From: Lachnospiraceae bacterium
GTDB taxonomy: Bacteria > Bacillota > Clostridia > Lachnospirales > Lachnospiraceae
Assembly: GCA_014804675.1 (NCBI GenBank)
Contig: JAAUZH010000031.1
Coordinates: 1-63,335, forward strand
DNA length: 63,335 nucleotides
Reading direction: 5' to 3'
Shown: positions 55,307 to 63,335 of the stretch, in pieces
How the letters are laid out: every line of letters begins with the position of its first letter
How positions within the stretch are numbered: the stretch's first letter is position 1
Program-made: the position numbers and the translations under genes
Notes under the pieces: model-generated
Told to the model about the DNA's origin: nothing
The model's database searches: none
What the model saw: the letters and a program-made list of their open reading frames with translations, nothing else

Positions 55307-56530
55307 ATGGCACAGTTATTTGAAAACATAAAAATGGCTCTTATGAACATTAGGAGCAACAAAGGGCGCTCCATTCTTACTATGCTGGGCATCATTATCG
55401 GGATTTCCTCCGTTATTATGATTATTTCAATTGGCAATGGAGTCAAAAGCCAGGTAAACGATGAGCTGAACAGCTTTGCCGGCGGACAGCTTTTCATTAT
55501 GGGAAATGAGTTAGAGGATGGCTCCCAGGTATATTTTTCAATGGATGATTTTGAGGCTGTGGTAGAAAAGATTCCTCATGTGAAAGGAGCTACACCCAAT
55601 TACGGGGCATCCGGAACAGCCTTTGGTAAAAAAGGGGAATTTAATGCCCAGATTTCAGCAGGTACAGTGGGACTGGAATATATTTCCACTGATCCTTTGG
55701 TAAAAGGGAGATATTTTACGGAAGCGGACTGCGAAAATTCCAATACGGTCTGTATCATCCGGGAGAGTGGCGCCAGGAGCATGTTCGGTACAACGGATGT
55801 GATTGGAAAAAGCTTTGAGCTGTCCTGCTACGGGGCCAGTATGGAAATGACCATTATTGGGATTCGTGCGGATAATGCTTCCGCATTGCTTGGCGGCATG
55901 ATGAGTTACGGAAATGATATTGTGGAGCTGGAAATGCCCATTACCACATTTTGCAATAAGTTAAATTATTATATGGATGATTTTTATGGCTTTTACATTA
56001 TATCGGATGGTCCGGAATATGCCAATGATGTAGCTTCAGCAGCTATCCGCCTTATGGAGAACAGGCATAATGTAAGAGGTCAGAATGCTATTTATATGGA
56101 AAATTTTAACGATTATTTATCCCAGATCAATTCCGTTTTAAGCTATATAACCGTTTTTGTTGTATTCGTGGCAGCAATCTCCCTGTTAGTAGGCGGAATC
56201 GGTGTTATGAACATTATGCTCGTGTCGGTAACGGAGCGGACAAGGGAAATCGGCATCAGAAAAGCTCTTGGCGCCAGAACCGGCTCCATCCTGCTTCAGT
56301 TTTTATCGGAGTCTGCCATTATCACTTTGATTGGCGGTATCATTGGCATTACCCTGGGAGTTGTGGGAGCAGCACTGGTATGTGGTGCCATTGGCTTTTC
56401 TGCCCAGGTGCTCCCAAGTACCGTTATTATCGCCTCCCTGTTCTCTTCAGCGGTAGGAATCTTTTTTGGAATTTATCCTGCAAAGCGGGCTGCCAAGCTA
56501 AGCCCTATTGAGGCGCTTCGCCATGAATAA
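55307..56530 (+). CDS. MacB-type ABC permease (FtsX domain)
   Basis: 407 aa. The first membrane helix (LTMLGIIIGISSVIMIISI) is followed by a large extracytoplasmic MacB_PCD domain (about 50-270), then three helices of the FtsX domain with GVMNIMLVSVTERTREIGIR and the conserved KALGA. The start ATG 55307 follows GGAGG; an upstream in-frame ATG at 55235 lies inside the adaptor gene. Typical substrates of such systems are peptides or antibiotics; here unknown. Confidence 0.93.
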   Translation: MAQLFENIKMALMNIRSNKGRSILTMLGIIIGISSVIMIISIGNGVKSQVNDELNSFAGGQLFIMGNELEDGSQVYFSMDDFEAVVEKIPHVKGATPNYGASGTAFGKKGEFNAQISAGTVGLEYISTDPLVKGRYFTEADCENSNTVCIIRESGARSMFGTTDVIGKSFELSCYGASMEMTIIGIRADNASALLGGMMSYGNDIVELEMPITTFCNKLNYYMDDFYGFYIISDGPEYANDVASAAIRLMENRHNVRGQNAIYMENFNDYLSQINSVLSYITVFVVFVAAISLLVGGIGVMNIMLVSVTERTREIGIRKALGARTGSILLQFLSESAIITLIGGIIGITLGVVGAALVCGAIGFSAQVLPSTVIIASLFSSAVGIFFGIYPAKRAAKLSPIEALRHE

Positions 56531-56536
56531 GACATA

Positions 56537-56764
56537 GCAGTTCAGCCCGTCTGGAAAAGGGAGTGACTTTGAAGGGCACAAAGGCGGCAGCCCATATCGT
56601 AGTCTTTCAGGCACGCTTTCGCTCTGCAAAGACGCAACAGTACTAACGCATCAAAATACGATGCGTAAGTGCTGGCGACTTTGCCAAGGCCTGAAAAACT
56701 ACGATATGGGCTGCCGTCTTTGTGCCCTTCAAAGTCACTTCCTTTTCCAGACGGGCTGAACTGC
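56537..56764 (-). repeat. Covarying-arm intergenic element, copy E, long-arm version
   Basis: 228 nt in reverse orientation. Arms 56537-56603 and 56698-56764 pair over 67 positions with only two G-T wobbles. Inside, TTTCAGGC pairs with GCCTGAAA. On the minus strand the core matches copy B except for compensated pairs: tip ACGCATC/GATGCGT instead of ACGCACC/GGTGCGT, and CAG/CTG instead of CGG/CCG. The arms are more than twice as long as in copies B-D and differ in sequence. It lies between the MacB-type permease and the YcxB-like gene, filling most of that 336-bp gap. Confidence 0.92.
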
Positions 56765-56796
56765 TGCAATGAGATATGAATAAGTGAAAACTTCCC

Positions 56797-56826
56797 TTGC
56801 GCTTTTTCTATAAACAAGTATATAAT
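56797..56826 (+). promoter_or_regulatory. Promoter of the YcxB-like gene
   Basis: TTGCGC (56797-56802), 18 bases, TATAAT (56821-56826), 40 bases before the start codon. Confidence 0.6.
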
Positions 56827-56866
56827 AGGTTGAAACCGTTTTTAGAGAAAGGAGCTGCTTTATTTT

Positions 56867-57364
56867 ATGGCAGACGAAAGGGAAGTTTTATTTGAGTTTG
56901 ACGTGCAGATGACTACCGGGACTTTGTATGACTATCTGCTGAAACATACGTATTCGGGATTGCAGGGGATTTTAGCAACCATAATCGGATGTCTTTTGAT
57001 CATGAATTATGTTGCCGGAGGTAAGGTGCTGTACCTGATTGCCGGAATCGTGGTAATCATATATATTCCAGGAAGCCTTTATTTAAGTGCAAAGCGCCAG
57101 ATGCTTTTGACGGAAGCATTTAAGAAGCCTCTCCATTATTGTTTTTATGAAGAAGGAATTGAGGTCTCTCAAGACGATATCGTGGAGCTGCAAAAGTGGG
57201 AAGCTATGGAAAAGGCGGTTTCTACAGGAAAGAGCATTATCGTTTATACTTCTAAAGTAAAAGCAGCGATTTTTCCAAGAAAGGATATGGAAGAGCAGGC
57301 CGCCAGAGTCATTGAGATCATTTCTACCCATATGTCTCCGGATAAGGTAAAGATCAAGCAATGA
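56867..57364 (+). CDS. YcxB-like membrane protein
   Basis: 165 aa. A soluble N-terminal strand region (EVLFEFDVQMTTGTLYDYL) precedes two adjacent membrane helices (GILATIIGCLLIMNYV and VLYLIAGIVVIIYI) and a C-terminal PH-like domain with YCFYEEGIEVSQ, LQKWEAMEKAVSTGKSIIVY and FPRKDM, the YcxB pattern. Function not known. The ribosome site AAAGGAG lies somewhat far (13 bases). It is probably co-transcribed with tsaE. Confidence 0.78.
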   Translation: MADEREVLFEFDVQMTTGTLYDYLLKHTYSGLQGILATIIGCLLIMNYVAGGKVLYLIAGIVVIIYIPGSLYLSAKRQMLLTEAFKKPLHYCFYEEGIEVSQDDIVELQKWEAMEKAVSTGKSIIVYTSKVKAAIFPRKDMEEQAARVIEIISTHMSPDKVKIKQ

Positions 57365-57404
57365 CACCCATGAAAAAAACAGGCGGATGGCAGCGGAGAA
57401 AGAG

Positions 57405-57860
57405 ATGAAATCGGAAGAAATAATAGAGAGCTTTAGTGAAGAGGAAACCTACCTGCTTGGAAAGCGGATTGGTGCAGAGGCAAAAGAAAAGGATGTATTT
57501 GCGCTTGTAGGGGATTTAGGAGTGGGAAAGACTGTTTTTACTAAAGGAGTGGCGGCAGGGCTGGGAATCAAAGACCCTGTAAGCAGTCCTACCTTTACCA
57601 TTGTTCAGGAGTATGAAGGTGGAAGGCTTCCTTTTTACCATTTTGATGTGTATCGCATTGGCGATGTGGAAGAAATGGATGAGATAGGATACGAAGATTA
57701 TTTTTACGGACAGGGCGTTTCCTTTGTGGAATGGGCAGATCTGATTGAAGAAATCATGCCTGAGCATACCACGTGGATTACGATTGAAAAGGCTTTGGAA
57801 AAAGGCTTTGATTATCGGAAAATCATGATTCAAAAGGAACGGGAGAGCATCAAATCATGA
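57405..57860 (+). CDS. tsaE: tRNA t6A threonylcarbamoyl transfer ATPase TsaE
   Basis: ATPase that drives t6A37 synthesis with TsaB and TsaD. 151 aa from ATG 57405, six bases after GGAG; ATG 57387 abuts AGGCGG and is less likely. Walker A is GDLGVGKTVF, followed by SPTFTIVQEY, the HFDVYRI motif and FVEWADLIEE. Its stop overlaps the tsaB start. Confidence 0.95.
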   Translation: MKSEEIIESFSEEETYLLGKRIGAEAKEKDVFALVGDLGVGKTVFTKGVAAGLGIKDPVSSPTFTIVQEYEGGRLPFYHFDVYRIGDVEEMDEIGYEDYFYGQGVSFVEWADLIEEIMPEHTTWITIEKALEKGFDYRKIMIQKERESIKS

Positions 57861-58579
57861 AAATATTAGCATTGGATAGTTCGGGATTAGTAGCAGGCGT
57901 GGCAGTTGTTCAGGATGATATCCTGCAGGCTTCCTATACGATCCATCATAAAAAGACACATTCCCAGACGCTGCTTCCTATGCTGGAGGAAGTCTGCAAG
58001 ATGATAGAGCTGGATATGGAAACGATAGATGCTATTGCAGTGGCAGCAGGACCGGGTTCTTTTACCGGACTGCGAATTGGTTCTGCAACAGCAAAAGGGT
58101 TGGGACTTGCCCTAAACAAGCCTATTGTGGAAATTGGAACTGTGGAAGCTATTGCTTATCAGTTATATGGTGTAGAGAAGGTTATCTGCCCTATGCTGGA
58201 TGCAAGAAGAAATCAGGTCTATACCGGACTTTATACCTTTGAAACTGTAGAGGGAAAGTCCGTGTTTAAGACTTTGGCAGGACAGTGTGCCGTTTCTGTA
58301 GAAGAGATTATAGAAAAAGTTAATAAAATGAAAAAAGAAGTTGTATTTCTGGGGGATGGTGTTCCGGTATATGAAGAGATTATCAGCGAGCGGACAGAAG
58401 TACCATATGAGTTTGCGCCGGCTTTTTGCAATCGGCAAAATGCAGGGGCATTAGGAAGCTTAGCATGTACTTATTTTAAGGAAAGACGATTTGTGGACCC
58501 CAGAGAACATAAGCCGGAATATCTGCGCATGTCCCAGGCGGAAAGAGAACGGCTGGAAAAGGAAGAAAAAAAGCAGTGA
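57857..58579 (+). CDS. tsaB: tRNA t6A modification protein TsaB
   Basis: 240 aa, ASKHA-fold partner of TsaD without its metal site. ILALDSSGLVAGVAVV at the start and AAGPGSFTGLRIGSATAKGL are diagnostic. The ATGA overlap with tsaE and the GTGA overlap with rimI indicate tight coupling. Confidence 0.95.
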   Translation: MKILALDSSGLVAGVAVVQDDILQASYTIHHKKTHSQTLLPMLEEVCKMIELDMETIDAIAVAAGPGSFTGLRIGSATAKGLGLALNKPIVEIGTVEAIAYQLYGVEKVICPMLDARRNQVYTGLYTFETVEGKSVFKTLAGQCAVSVEEIIEKVNKMKKEVVFLGDGVPVYEEIISERTEVPYEFAPAFCNRQNAGALGSLACTYFKERRFVDPREHKPEYLRMSQAERERLEKEEKKQ

Positions 58580-59010
58580 TTACCATAGAAGAATTAGAGG
58601 AAAAAGATGTAGCAGCTGTCAGCCAGATAGAAGAAAGAGCTTTTTCCATGCCATGGTCAGCTGGTGATTTTTTACAAATGGTGCATAATGAAAATGCCTT
58701 ATATCTGGTGGCAAAAAGCGAGGGCATTCCAATAGCCTGCTGCGGCGTCCGCAATATTCTGGGAGAAGGAGAAATCACGAATGTAGTGGTTGATAAACCG
58801 TATCGGGGAAAAGGAATCGGCGGCCGTATGCTTTCGGAGCTTTTGGAAAAAGGGAAGCAGATGGGAATTGAAGCTTTTACGTTGGAAGTGCGAAAGAGCA
58901 ATGAAGCAGCCATTTGTTTATATAAAAAGGCAGGCTTTGTTACGGAGGGCATTCGGAAGAATTTTTATGAAAAGCCTGTGGAAGACGGTTTGATTATGTG
59001 GAAGAGATAG
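58576..59010 (+). CDS. rimI: Ribosomal protein S18 alanine N-acetyltransferase RimI
   Basis: 144 aa GNAT acetyltransferase, GTG start overlapping the tsaB stop. The acetyl-CoA loop is VVDKPYRGKGIGGRML, and LEVRKSNEAAICLYKKAGF is the RimI-type C-terminal motif. It is the usual neighbour of tsaB. The target, S18 in well-studied bacteria, is assumed from the family. Confidence 0.93.
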   Translation: MITIEELEEKDVAAVSQIEERAFSMPWSAGDFLQMVHNENALYLVAKSEGIPIACCGVRNILGEGEITNVVVDKPYRGKGIGGRMLSELLEKGKQMGIEAFTLEVRKSNEAAICLYKKAGFVTEGIRKNFYEKPVEDGLIMWKR

Positions 59011-59033
59011 GAATTTTCCCTAATAATTACCGC

Positions 59034-59062
59034 TTGGATTTTTTTCATAGAATCCTTATACT
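59034..59062 (+). promoter_or_regulatory. Promoter of the 59147 gene cluster
   Basis: TTGGAT (59034-59039), 17 bases, TATACT (59057-59062), 84 bases before the next start. Confidence 0.55.
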
Positions 59063-59146
59063 ACATGTAGGAGAGTAAACATTGTCAGAAAGAGCAATGG
59101 AAATTTTTGTTTCAAAAATTTAAAAGACTACATTAGGAGGAAAAGG

Positions 59147-59389
59147 ATGCGGCAATATAATGAGGAAAACCAATTAGAAAAAGTAATTTGTAATCAGTGC
59201 AAAAAAGTATTAAAGGTAGAAGACGGCATTTTAAAAGAAGGACATTTTGAAGGAAAGCAGACGTTTGGTTATTTTTCGGACAAGGATGGAATGACCCATA
59301 AGTTTGATTTGTGTGAAGAATGTTATAATAAGCTGATTCAAAATTTTAAACTGCCAGTGGAAGAAATAGAAGAAAAGGAAATTTTTTAA
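59147..59389 (+). CDS. Small putative zinc-binding protein
   Basis: 80 aa, not assigned to a named family. Two Cys pairs, CNQCKK near residue 15 and CEECYN near residue 59, suggest a zinc ribbon. Between them is GHFEGKQTFGYFSDKDGMTHKF, read as aromatic-Gly-rich strands. The tail is acidic. A good AGGAGG site precedes ATG 59147, and the RNase Z-like gene starts at the base after its stop, so the two are probably linked in function or at least expression. Confidence 0.75.
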   Translation: MRQYNEENQLEKVICNQCKKVLKVEDGILKEGHFEGKQTFGYFSDKDGMTHKFDLCEECYNKLIQNFKLPVEEIEEKEIF

Positions 59390-60301
59390 ATGCTTGATAT
59401 TTGTTTACTTGGAACCGGAGGCATGATGCCTCTGCCATATAGGTGGCTGACTTCGCTGATGGCCAGATATAATGGAAGCAGTATTTTGATTGACTGTGGG
59501 GAGGGAACCCAGATTGCCATGAAGGAAAAGGGCTGGAGCCCGAAGCCCATTGATGTCATCTGTTTTACCCACTATCATGCCGATCATATAAGCGGTCTGC
59601 CGGGAATGCTTCTGACTATGGGCAATGCGGAAAGGACGGAGCCGCTTATACTGATAGGGCCGAAAGGGCTGGAAAAAGTGGTGACAGCTTTAAGAGTCAT
59701 TGCACCGGAGCTTCCTTTTGAAATCCGTTATATGGAAATTACGGAAAAGGAACAGAGTTTTCAGTTTGGAGATTATCGTATCGAGGCTTTTCGAGTGAAC
59801 CATAATGTGATATGCTATGGATATAGTATTGTCATTGACAGAGCAGGCAGGTTTAATGTGGAAAAGGCAAAGAGCCTTGGAATTGATATGCGTTACTGGA
59901 ATCTTTTGCAGAAGGGACAGACTATAGAAGCGGATGGAAAGAGATTCACGCCGGATATGGTGCTGGGCGCAAAGAGAAAGGGATTAAAGGTAACCTATTG
60001 TACGGATACGCGCCCTACCCAGTCCATTGAGGAGCATGCCAAGGGTGCGGACCTTTTTATATGCGAAGGCATGTACGGGGAACCGGATAAACAACAAAAA
60101 GCAAAGGAATATAAGCATATGACCTTTTATGAGGCGGCGTCGCTTGCCAAGGCTGCCGGAGTGCCGGAGCTTTGGCTGACGCACTTCAGCCCGTCTCTTA
60201 CAAGGCCGGAGGAATATATGGCCCAGGTGCGGAAAATTTTTCCAAATGCCTATGCTGCAAAGGACGGGAAAACAGTAGAACTTGATTTTGAAAAGGAATA
60301 A
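59390..60301 (+). CDS. rnz: MBL-fold ribonuclease Z-like hydrolase
   Basis: 303 aa metallo-beta-lactamase-fold enzyme. The zinc motif is FTHYHADHISGLPG, followed by VNHNVICYGY, YCTDTRP and LWLTHFSPSL with the remaining ligands. Length and motif order match tRNase Z, which trims tRNA 3' ends; some members of this branch in Clostridia are annotated only as MBL hydrolases, so the tRNA role is probable rather than certain. It has no gap from the upstream zinc-protein gene. Confidence 0.85.
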   Translation: MLDICLLGTGGMMPLPYRWLTSLMARYNGSSILIDCGEGTQIAMKEKGWSPKPIDVICFTHYHADHISGLPGMLLTMGNAERTEPLILIGPKGLEKVVTALRVIAPELPFEIRYMEITEKEQSFQFGDYRIEAFRVNHNVICYGYSIVIDRAGRFNVEKAKSLGIDMRYWNLLQKGQTIEADGKRFTPDMVLGAKRKGLKVTYCTDTRPTQSIEEHAKGADLFICEGMYGEPDKQQKAKEYKHMTFYEAASLAKAAGVPELWLTHFSPSLTRPEEYMAQVRKIFPNAYAAKDGKTVELDFEKE

Positions 60302-60339
60302 TATATCATAAAATAGAAAATAGGAAAAGGAGGATGCAT

Positions 60340-60915
60340 ATGAAAAGATTTTCAGGAAAAAAAGGATTTGTCATATTGTTGTTTCTGGCTTGCCTGATTG
60401 TAGGATATTATGCATATCTGTCCAATCGTAATACTGGAAAAGAAGACAGTGAGGCTGTGGCTCTTACGGAAGCGGATAAGGTGCTGTCCAGAAATCTGGA
60501 AACCAATTATCCTCCTACTCCAAGGGAACTGATAAAATATTTCAGTGAAATAACGAAATGCTTTTATAATGAAGATAATTCGGAAGAGAAGCTGATTGAG
60601 CTGGCAGACAAAATCAGAATGCTTTATGATGAGGAGCTGGTGGCTAACCAGACAGAGGAAGATTACATAAAACAACTAAAAGAGGACATTGAGGAATTTA
60701 AAGAAAAGAAACGTACTATTTACAGTTATGAACCCTCCTCTTCCATTGATGTAGAACCTTTTACAGAGGACGGCTCTGAATGGGCAAGGCTATATTGTAT
60801 CTATAGTGTGAAAGAAGGAACGGGGATTAAAAAGTCAAATACCCAGTTTTTATTAAGAAAGGACTCGGAAGGTCATTACAAAATTTATGGCTGGAAGCTG
60901 GCAGACTCGGAATGA
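60340..60915 (+). CDS. Membrane-anchored hypothetical protein (DUF6715-like)
   Basis: 191 aa from ATG 60340, six bases after AAGGAGG. One N-terminal helix ([19 protein letters not shown]) anchors an extracytoplasmic domain with [21 protein letters not shown], a charged helical middle and a C-terminal strand region [17 protein letters not shown]. The conserved PPTPRE..K.FS pattern recalls DUF6715, from memory only. Function unknown. Its stop overlaps the tsaD start. Confidence 0.7.
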   Translation: MKRFSGKKGFVILLFLACLIVGYYAYLSNRNTGKEDSEAVALTEADKVLSRNLETNYPPTPRELIKYFSEITKCFYNEDNSEEKLIELADKIRMLYDEELVANQTEEDYIKQLKEDIEEFKEKKRTIYSYEPSSSIDVEPFTEDGSEWARLYCIYSVKEGTGIKKSNTQFLLRKDSEGHYKIYGWKLADSE

Positions 60916-61937
60916 TGGAAAAGGATGTATATATTTTAGCAATTGAAAGCTCTTGTGATGAAACTGCGGCTGCGGTAGTAAGGAACGGAAGAGAAGTATT
61001 GTCCAATGTGATTTCTTCACAAATTGAATTACATAAGCTTTATGGAGGAGTAGTGCCTGAAATCGCTTCCAGAAAGCACATTGAAAAAATCAATCAGGTG
61101 ATTGAAGAGGCGCTTGCAAAAGCAGGAATGACATTGGATGAAATAACTGCAATAGCGGTCACCTATGGACCAGGCCTGGTAGGTGCGCTTTTGGTAGGAG
61201 TGGCGGAAGCAAAAGCCATTGCCTTTGCCAAGAAGAAGCCTCTTTTGGGGATACATCATATTGAAGGGCATATTAGCGCCAATTACATAGAAAATAAGCA
61301 ATTAGAACCGCCTTTCGCATGTCTGGTAGTGTCGGGCGGACATACTCATCTGGTAATTGTAAAAGGCTATGGACAGTATGAAATTGTGGGGCGGACAAGA
61401 GACGATGCAGCTGGCGAAGCTTTTGACAAGGTAGCAAGGGCAATTGGACTGGGCTATCCGGGAGGACCTAAAATCGATGAGCTGTCAAAGAAAGGAAATC
61501 CGGATGCCATTGCATTTCCCAGAGCAAGAGTGGAACATGCGGAGTATGATTTCAGCTTCAGCGGCTTAAAATCGGCAGTGCTCAATTATCTGAATTCCTG
61601 TGAGATGAAAGGGGAAGAGGTGAACCGGGCGGATGTAGCCGCTTCTTTCCAAAAGGCAGTGATTGATGTGCTGGTGGAACATGCACTTCGTGCGGTAGAG
61701 GAATATGGTTTTACCAAGCTGGCAATTGCAGGAGGCGTTGCTTCCAACTCTTCCTTAAGAGAGAGGATGAAAAGAGAATGTGCCAAAAGAAAAATTGAAT
61801 TTTACCATCCTTCCCCTATTTTATGCACAGATAATGCAGCTATGATAGGTGCTGCTGCTTATTATGAGTATAGAAAAGGAGAACGGAGCGGCTTTGATTT
61901 AAACGCAGTACCAAATTTGAAGCTGGGGGAACGGTAA
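60912..61937 (+). CDS. tsaD: tRNA N6-adenosine threonylcarbamoyltransferase TsaD
   Basis: 341 aa catalytic subunit of t6A37 synthesis. [17 protein letters not shown], the metal-binding [20 protein letters not shown] and [17 protein letters not shown] are all present, as is the [12 protein letters not shown] helix. It overlaps the preceding stop by four bases. With tsaE and tsaB 3 kb upstream, three t6A genes lie in this window. Confidence 0.97.
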   Translation: MMEKDVYILAIESSCDETAAAVVRNGREVLSNVISSQIELHKLYGGVVPEIASRKHIEKINQVIEEALAKAGMTLDEITAIAVTYGPGLVGALLVGVAEAKAIAFAKKKPLLGIHHIEGHISANYIENKQLEPPFACLVVSGGHTHLVIVKGYGQYEIVGRTRDDAAGEAFDKVARAIGLGYPGGPKIDELSKKGNPDAIAFPRARVEHAEYDFSFSGLKSAVLNYLNSCEMKGEEVNRADVAASFQKAVIDVLVEHALRAVEEYGFTKLAIAGGVASNSSLRERMKRECAKRKIEFYHPSPILCTDNAAMIGAAAYYEYRKGERSGFDLNAVPNLKLGER

Positions 61938-62031
61938 CTGCTTGTTTCCGGTGCAATGGAGAAAGATCATGCCGCATAATTTATCAGATTAGAAGAAGTA
62001 ACTGTATATTTGGAAAAAGAAGGTATACAAA

Positions 62032-62739
62032 ATGAAGACAACGGCAATCGTACTGGCAGCAGGACAAGGAAAGCGCATGGAGAGCAAGGTGGCAAAGCAG
62101 TATCTGCTTTTGAAGGGAAAACCGGTGCTTTACTATACATTAAAGGCTTTTGAAGACAGCCTGATTGATTCGATTATTCTTGTGACAAAGGAAGGCGAAG
62201 AGGAATATTGCAGAAAAGAAATCATAGAAGCCTATGGATTTCAAAAGGTGGCAGCTATTGTTCCAGGAGGAAGGGAAAGATATCATTCAGTGTTTCAAGG
62301 ATTAAAAGCTGTTTCGCAGTACATGCCGGAATGTGATTATGTGTTTATTCATGATGGCGCCAGGCCCTTTGTGACAAATGAGATGATAGTACGGGTATAT
62401 GAAGAGGTTAAGCGCTTCAAAGCTTGTGTGGCAGGAATGCCGGTAAAAGATACAATAAAGATTGCAGATGCGGACGGATATGCCGATACCACTCCTGAAC
62501 GGAGCCGGGTATGGGCGGTACAGACGCCTCAGGCATTTTCTTTTTCGTTTATCATGAAAGCTTATGAGCAGCTTATCGAAAAGGAAGATGACCTAAGGAA
62601 AAAGGGGATTGTCATTACAGACGATGCCATGGTGGCAGAAACTTTTACCAGAGAGAAAGTAAAACTGGTGGAGGGTTCCTATCGGAACATTAAGATCACT
62701 ACGCCTGAGGACTTAAGAATAGCGGAAGCTTTTTTGTAA
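62032..62739 (+). CDS. ispD: 2-C-methyl-D-erythritol 4-phosphate cytidylyltransferase
   Basis: Third step of the MEP isoprenoid pathway, 235 aa. The nucleotide-binding LAAGQGKRMES, VPGGRERYHSVFQGL, FIHDGARPFVT and the VQTPQAF motif are all typical. It starts behind AAAAGAAGG, 94 bp after tsaD. Confidence 0.95.
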   Translation: MKTTAIVLAAGQGKRMESKVAKQYLLLKGKPVLYYTLKAFEDSLIDSIILVTKEGEEEYCRKEIIEAYGFQKVAAIVPGGRERYHSVFQGLKAVSQYMPECDYVFIHDGARPFVTNEMIVRVYEEVKRFKACVAGMPVKDTIKIADADGYADTTPERSRVWAVQTPQAFSFSFIMKAYEQLIEKEDDLRKKGIVITDDAMVAETFTREKVKLVEGSYRNIKITTPEDLRIAEAFL

Positions 62740-62743
62740 AAAA

Positions 62744-62801
62744 AGGGGTTTGCTGGAAGATGTCTTTCTCCTTCCTTTGCAGTTTCTTATCCCCTGTTTT
62801 T
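62744..62801 (+). terminator. Probable terminator after ispD
   Basis: GGGG (62745-62748) pairs with CCCC (62791-62794) and GGAAG (62755-62759) with CTTCC (62771-62775). A T-rich end follows at 62797-62801. The stem is interrupted. Confidence 0.5.
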
Positions 62802-62863
62802 CAAAACAGTCCGGTCCCTATGGCAAAAGTTGAAAAATTCCTGAAAATTCCTGAAAAAATATG

Positions 62864-62892
62864 TTGACACCGGGTAGTATATTTGCTAAAAT
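62864..62892 (+). promoter_or_regulatory. Promoter of the tRNA-Ser genes
   Basis: TTGACA (62864-62869), 17 bases, TAAAAT (62887-62892), 41 bases before the first tRNA base. Confidence 0.8.
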
Positions 62893-62933
62893 AATCCTTG
62901 CGCTGACAAAAAGAGAGTAACTCACAGCGGCAT

Positions 62934-63019
62934 GGAGAGGTATCGAAGTGGTCATAACGAGGCGGTCTTGAAAACCGTTTGTCCGAGAGGGCGCGTGGGT
63001 TCGAATCCCACCCTCTCCG
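62934..63019 (+). tRNA. tRNA-Ser (anticodon TGA)
   Basis: The acceptor stem GGAGAGG (62934-62940) pairs with CCTCTCC (63012-63018), discriminator G. The anticodon loop has TGA at 62969-62971. A long variable arm, typical of tRNA-Ser, precedes the T arm GTGGG-TTCGAAT-CCCAC (62995-63011). CCA is not encoded. Confidence 0.97.
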
Positions 63020-63106
63020 TTAGAAGTTCATACTTTCCATTTGGAATTTGTTCCCGGCATAGGGAAAGAAAAATAATATGATACTTATTATGTTTAGCCT
63101 AAAACT

Positions 63107-63195
63107 GGAGAAGTACCCAAGAGGCTGAAGGGGCTCCCCTGGAAAGGGAGTAGGTCGTTAATAGCGGCGCGAGGGTTCAAATCCCTCCTTCTCCG
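63107..63195 (+). tRNA. tRNA-Ser (anticodon GGA)
   Basis: The acceptor stem GGAGAAG (63107-63113) pairs with CTTCTCC (63188-63194), discriminator G. The anticodon is GGA at 63141-63143 in a CTGGAAA loop closed by CTCCC/GGGAG. A long variable arm and a TTCAAAT T loop are present. CCA is not encoded. A weak hairpin (63198-63211) follows; the last 120 bases show no gene. Confidence 0.97.
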
Positions 63196-63335
63196 TTGGC
63201 ACGAATGTGCCGTAATAGCACCTTGACAAATAAACAGCAATGCAACCCTGAAATTCTAAGAGAAAAGTACCTGATGAAGAATCGGGGAAAAAGAAATTCA
63301 GAGAGTTCGAACAAAGAAAACGAACCAAAACAGTA

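Noticed and set aside
1..63335. CRISPR array or complete insertion sequence
   Set aside because: No regularly spaced short repeats with unique spacers and no transposase gene were seen; only the Rpn remnant hints at mobile DNA.
63196..63335. Start of an rRNA operon after the tRNA-Ser genes
   Set aside because: A TTGACA and small hairpins occur, but no 16S or 23S start sequence is visible before the window ends.

Overview
The window reads as a chromosomal segment of a low-to-moderate GC Gram-positive anaerobe of the class Clostridia, most likely a butyrate-forming Lachnospiraceae. The reasons are a complete acetyl-CoA to butyrate pathway (thl-crt-hbd-bcd-etfB-etfA plus ptb-buk), AGGAGG-type ribosome binding sites, a long-form hpf, secA next to a frameshifted prfB, and many Clostridia-type families (DUF975, C_GCAxxG_C_C, DUF6273, LRR proteins with an EF-hand-like start). 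Genus and species cannot be fixed from the sequence alone.

Layout. 0-6 kb: an ABC exporter and orphan histidine kinase, a phosphoesterase, a thioredoxin-reductase-like flavoprotein, and a secreted SH3-NlpC/P60 wall hydrolase with a WalR-like box. 6-9.4 kb: hpf, an M23 peptidase, and two gene-poor stretches holding large inverted repeats and a DnaA/Spo0A box cluster. 9.4-15.5 kb: the butyrate operon. 15.7-21.5 kb: accessory genes, including a UPF0175/DUF3368 toxin-antitoxin pair, a minus-strand hydrolase operon with one frameshifted gene, a DUF6273 protein whose 3' end looks like a diversified cassette, and a truncated Rpn nuclease. 21.6-23.7 kb: ptb-buk on the minus strand. 24-29.2 kb: a CAT-like gene, a TfoX C-terminal protein, secA and prfB. 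29.5-44.2 kb: a giant secreted LRR/class 3 lipase protein followed on the same strand by a tandem array of paralogous multipass membrane proteins. 44.2-49 kb: minus-strand housekeeping and hypothetical genes including tex. 49-56.5 kb: a heterodimeric ABC exporter and a MacB-type tripartite efflux operon. 56.8-62.7 kb: the t6A genes tsaE, tsaB and tsaD with rimI, an RNase Z-like gene and ispD. The window ends with two tRNA-Ser genes.

Two candidates for undescribed biology stand out. The first is a dispersed intergenic element present five times (positions 1, 6259, 9109, 25042 and 56537). It has a conserved core of about 80 nt that folds as a long hairpin plus a small GAAA hairpin. Its flanking arms differ between copies yet remain perfectly or nearly perfectly complementary within each copy, so base changes are compensated. 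A different 227-nt element at 8613-8839 shares the logic: 64-bp arms around a core with two hairpins that carry the same loop. The second is the locus at 29488-44205, where a lipase-bearing LRR protein is followed after 28 bp by about nine related membrane-protein genes in intact, fused, frameshifted, nonsense-mutated and deleted states. This layout recalls toxin loci that collect immunity genes, but the function is inference.

Other signals are a poly-C tract inside the thl promoter spacer with a dyad just downstream, the 18-kb separation of hpf from secA-prfB, the programmed frameshift of prfB, and a degenerate ATP site in the heterodimeric exporter.
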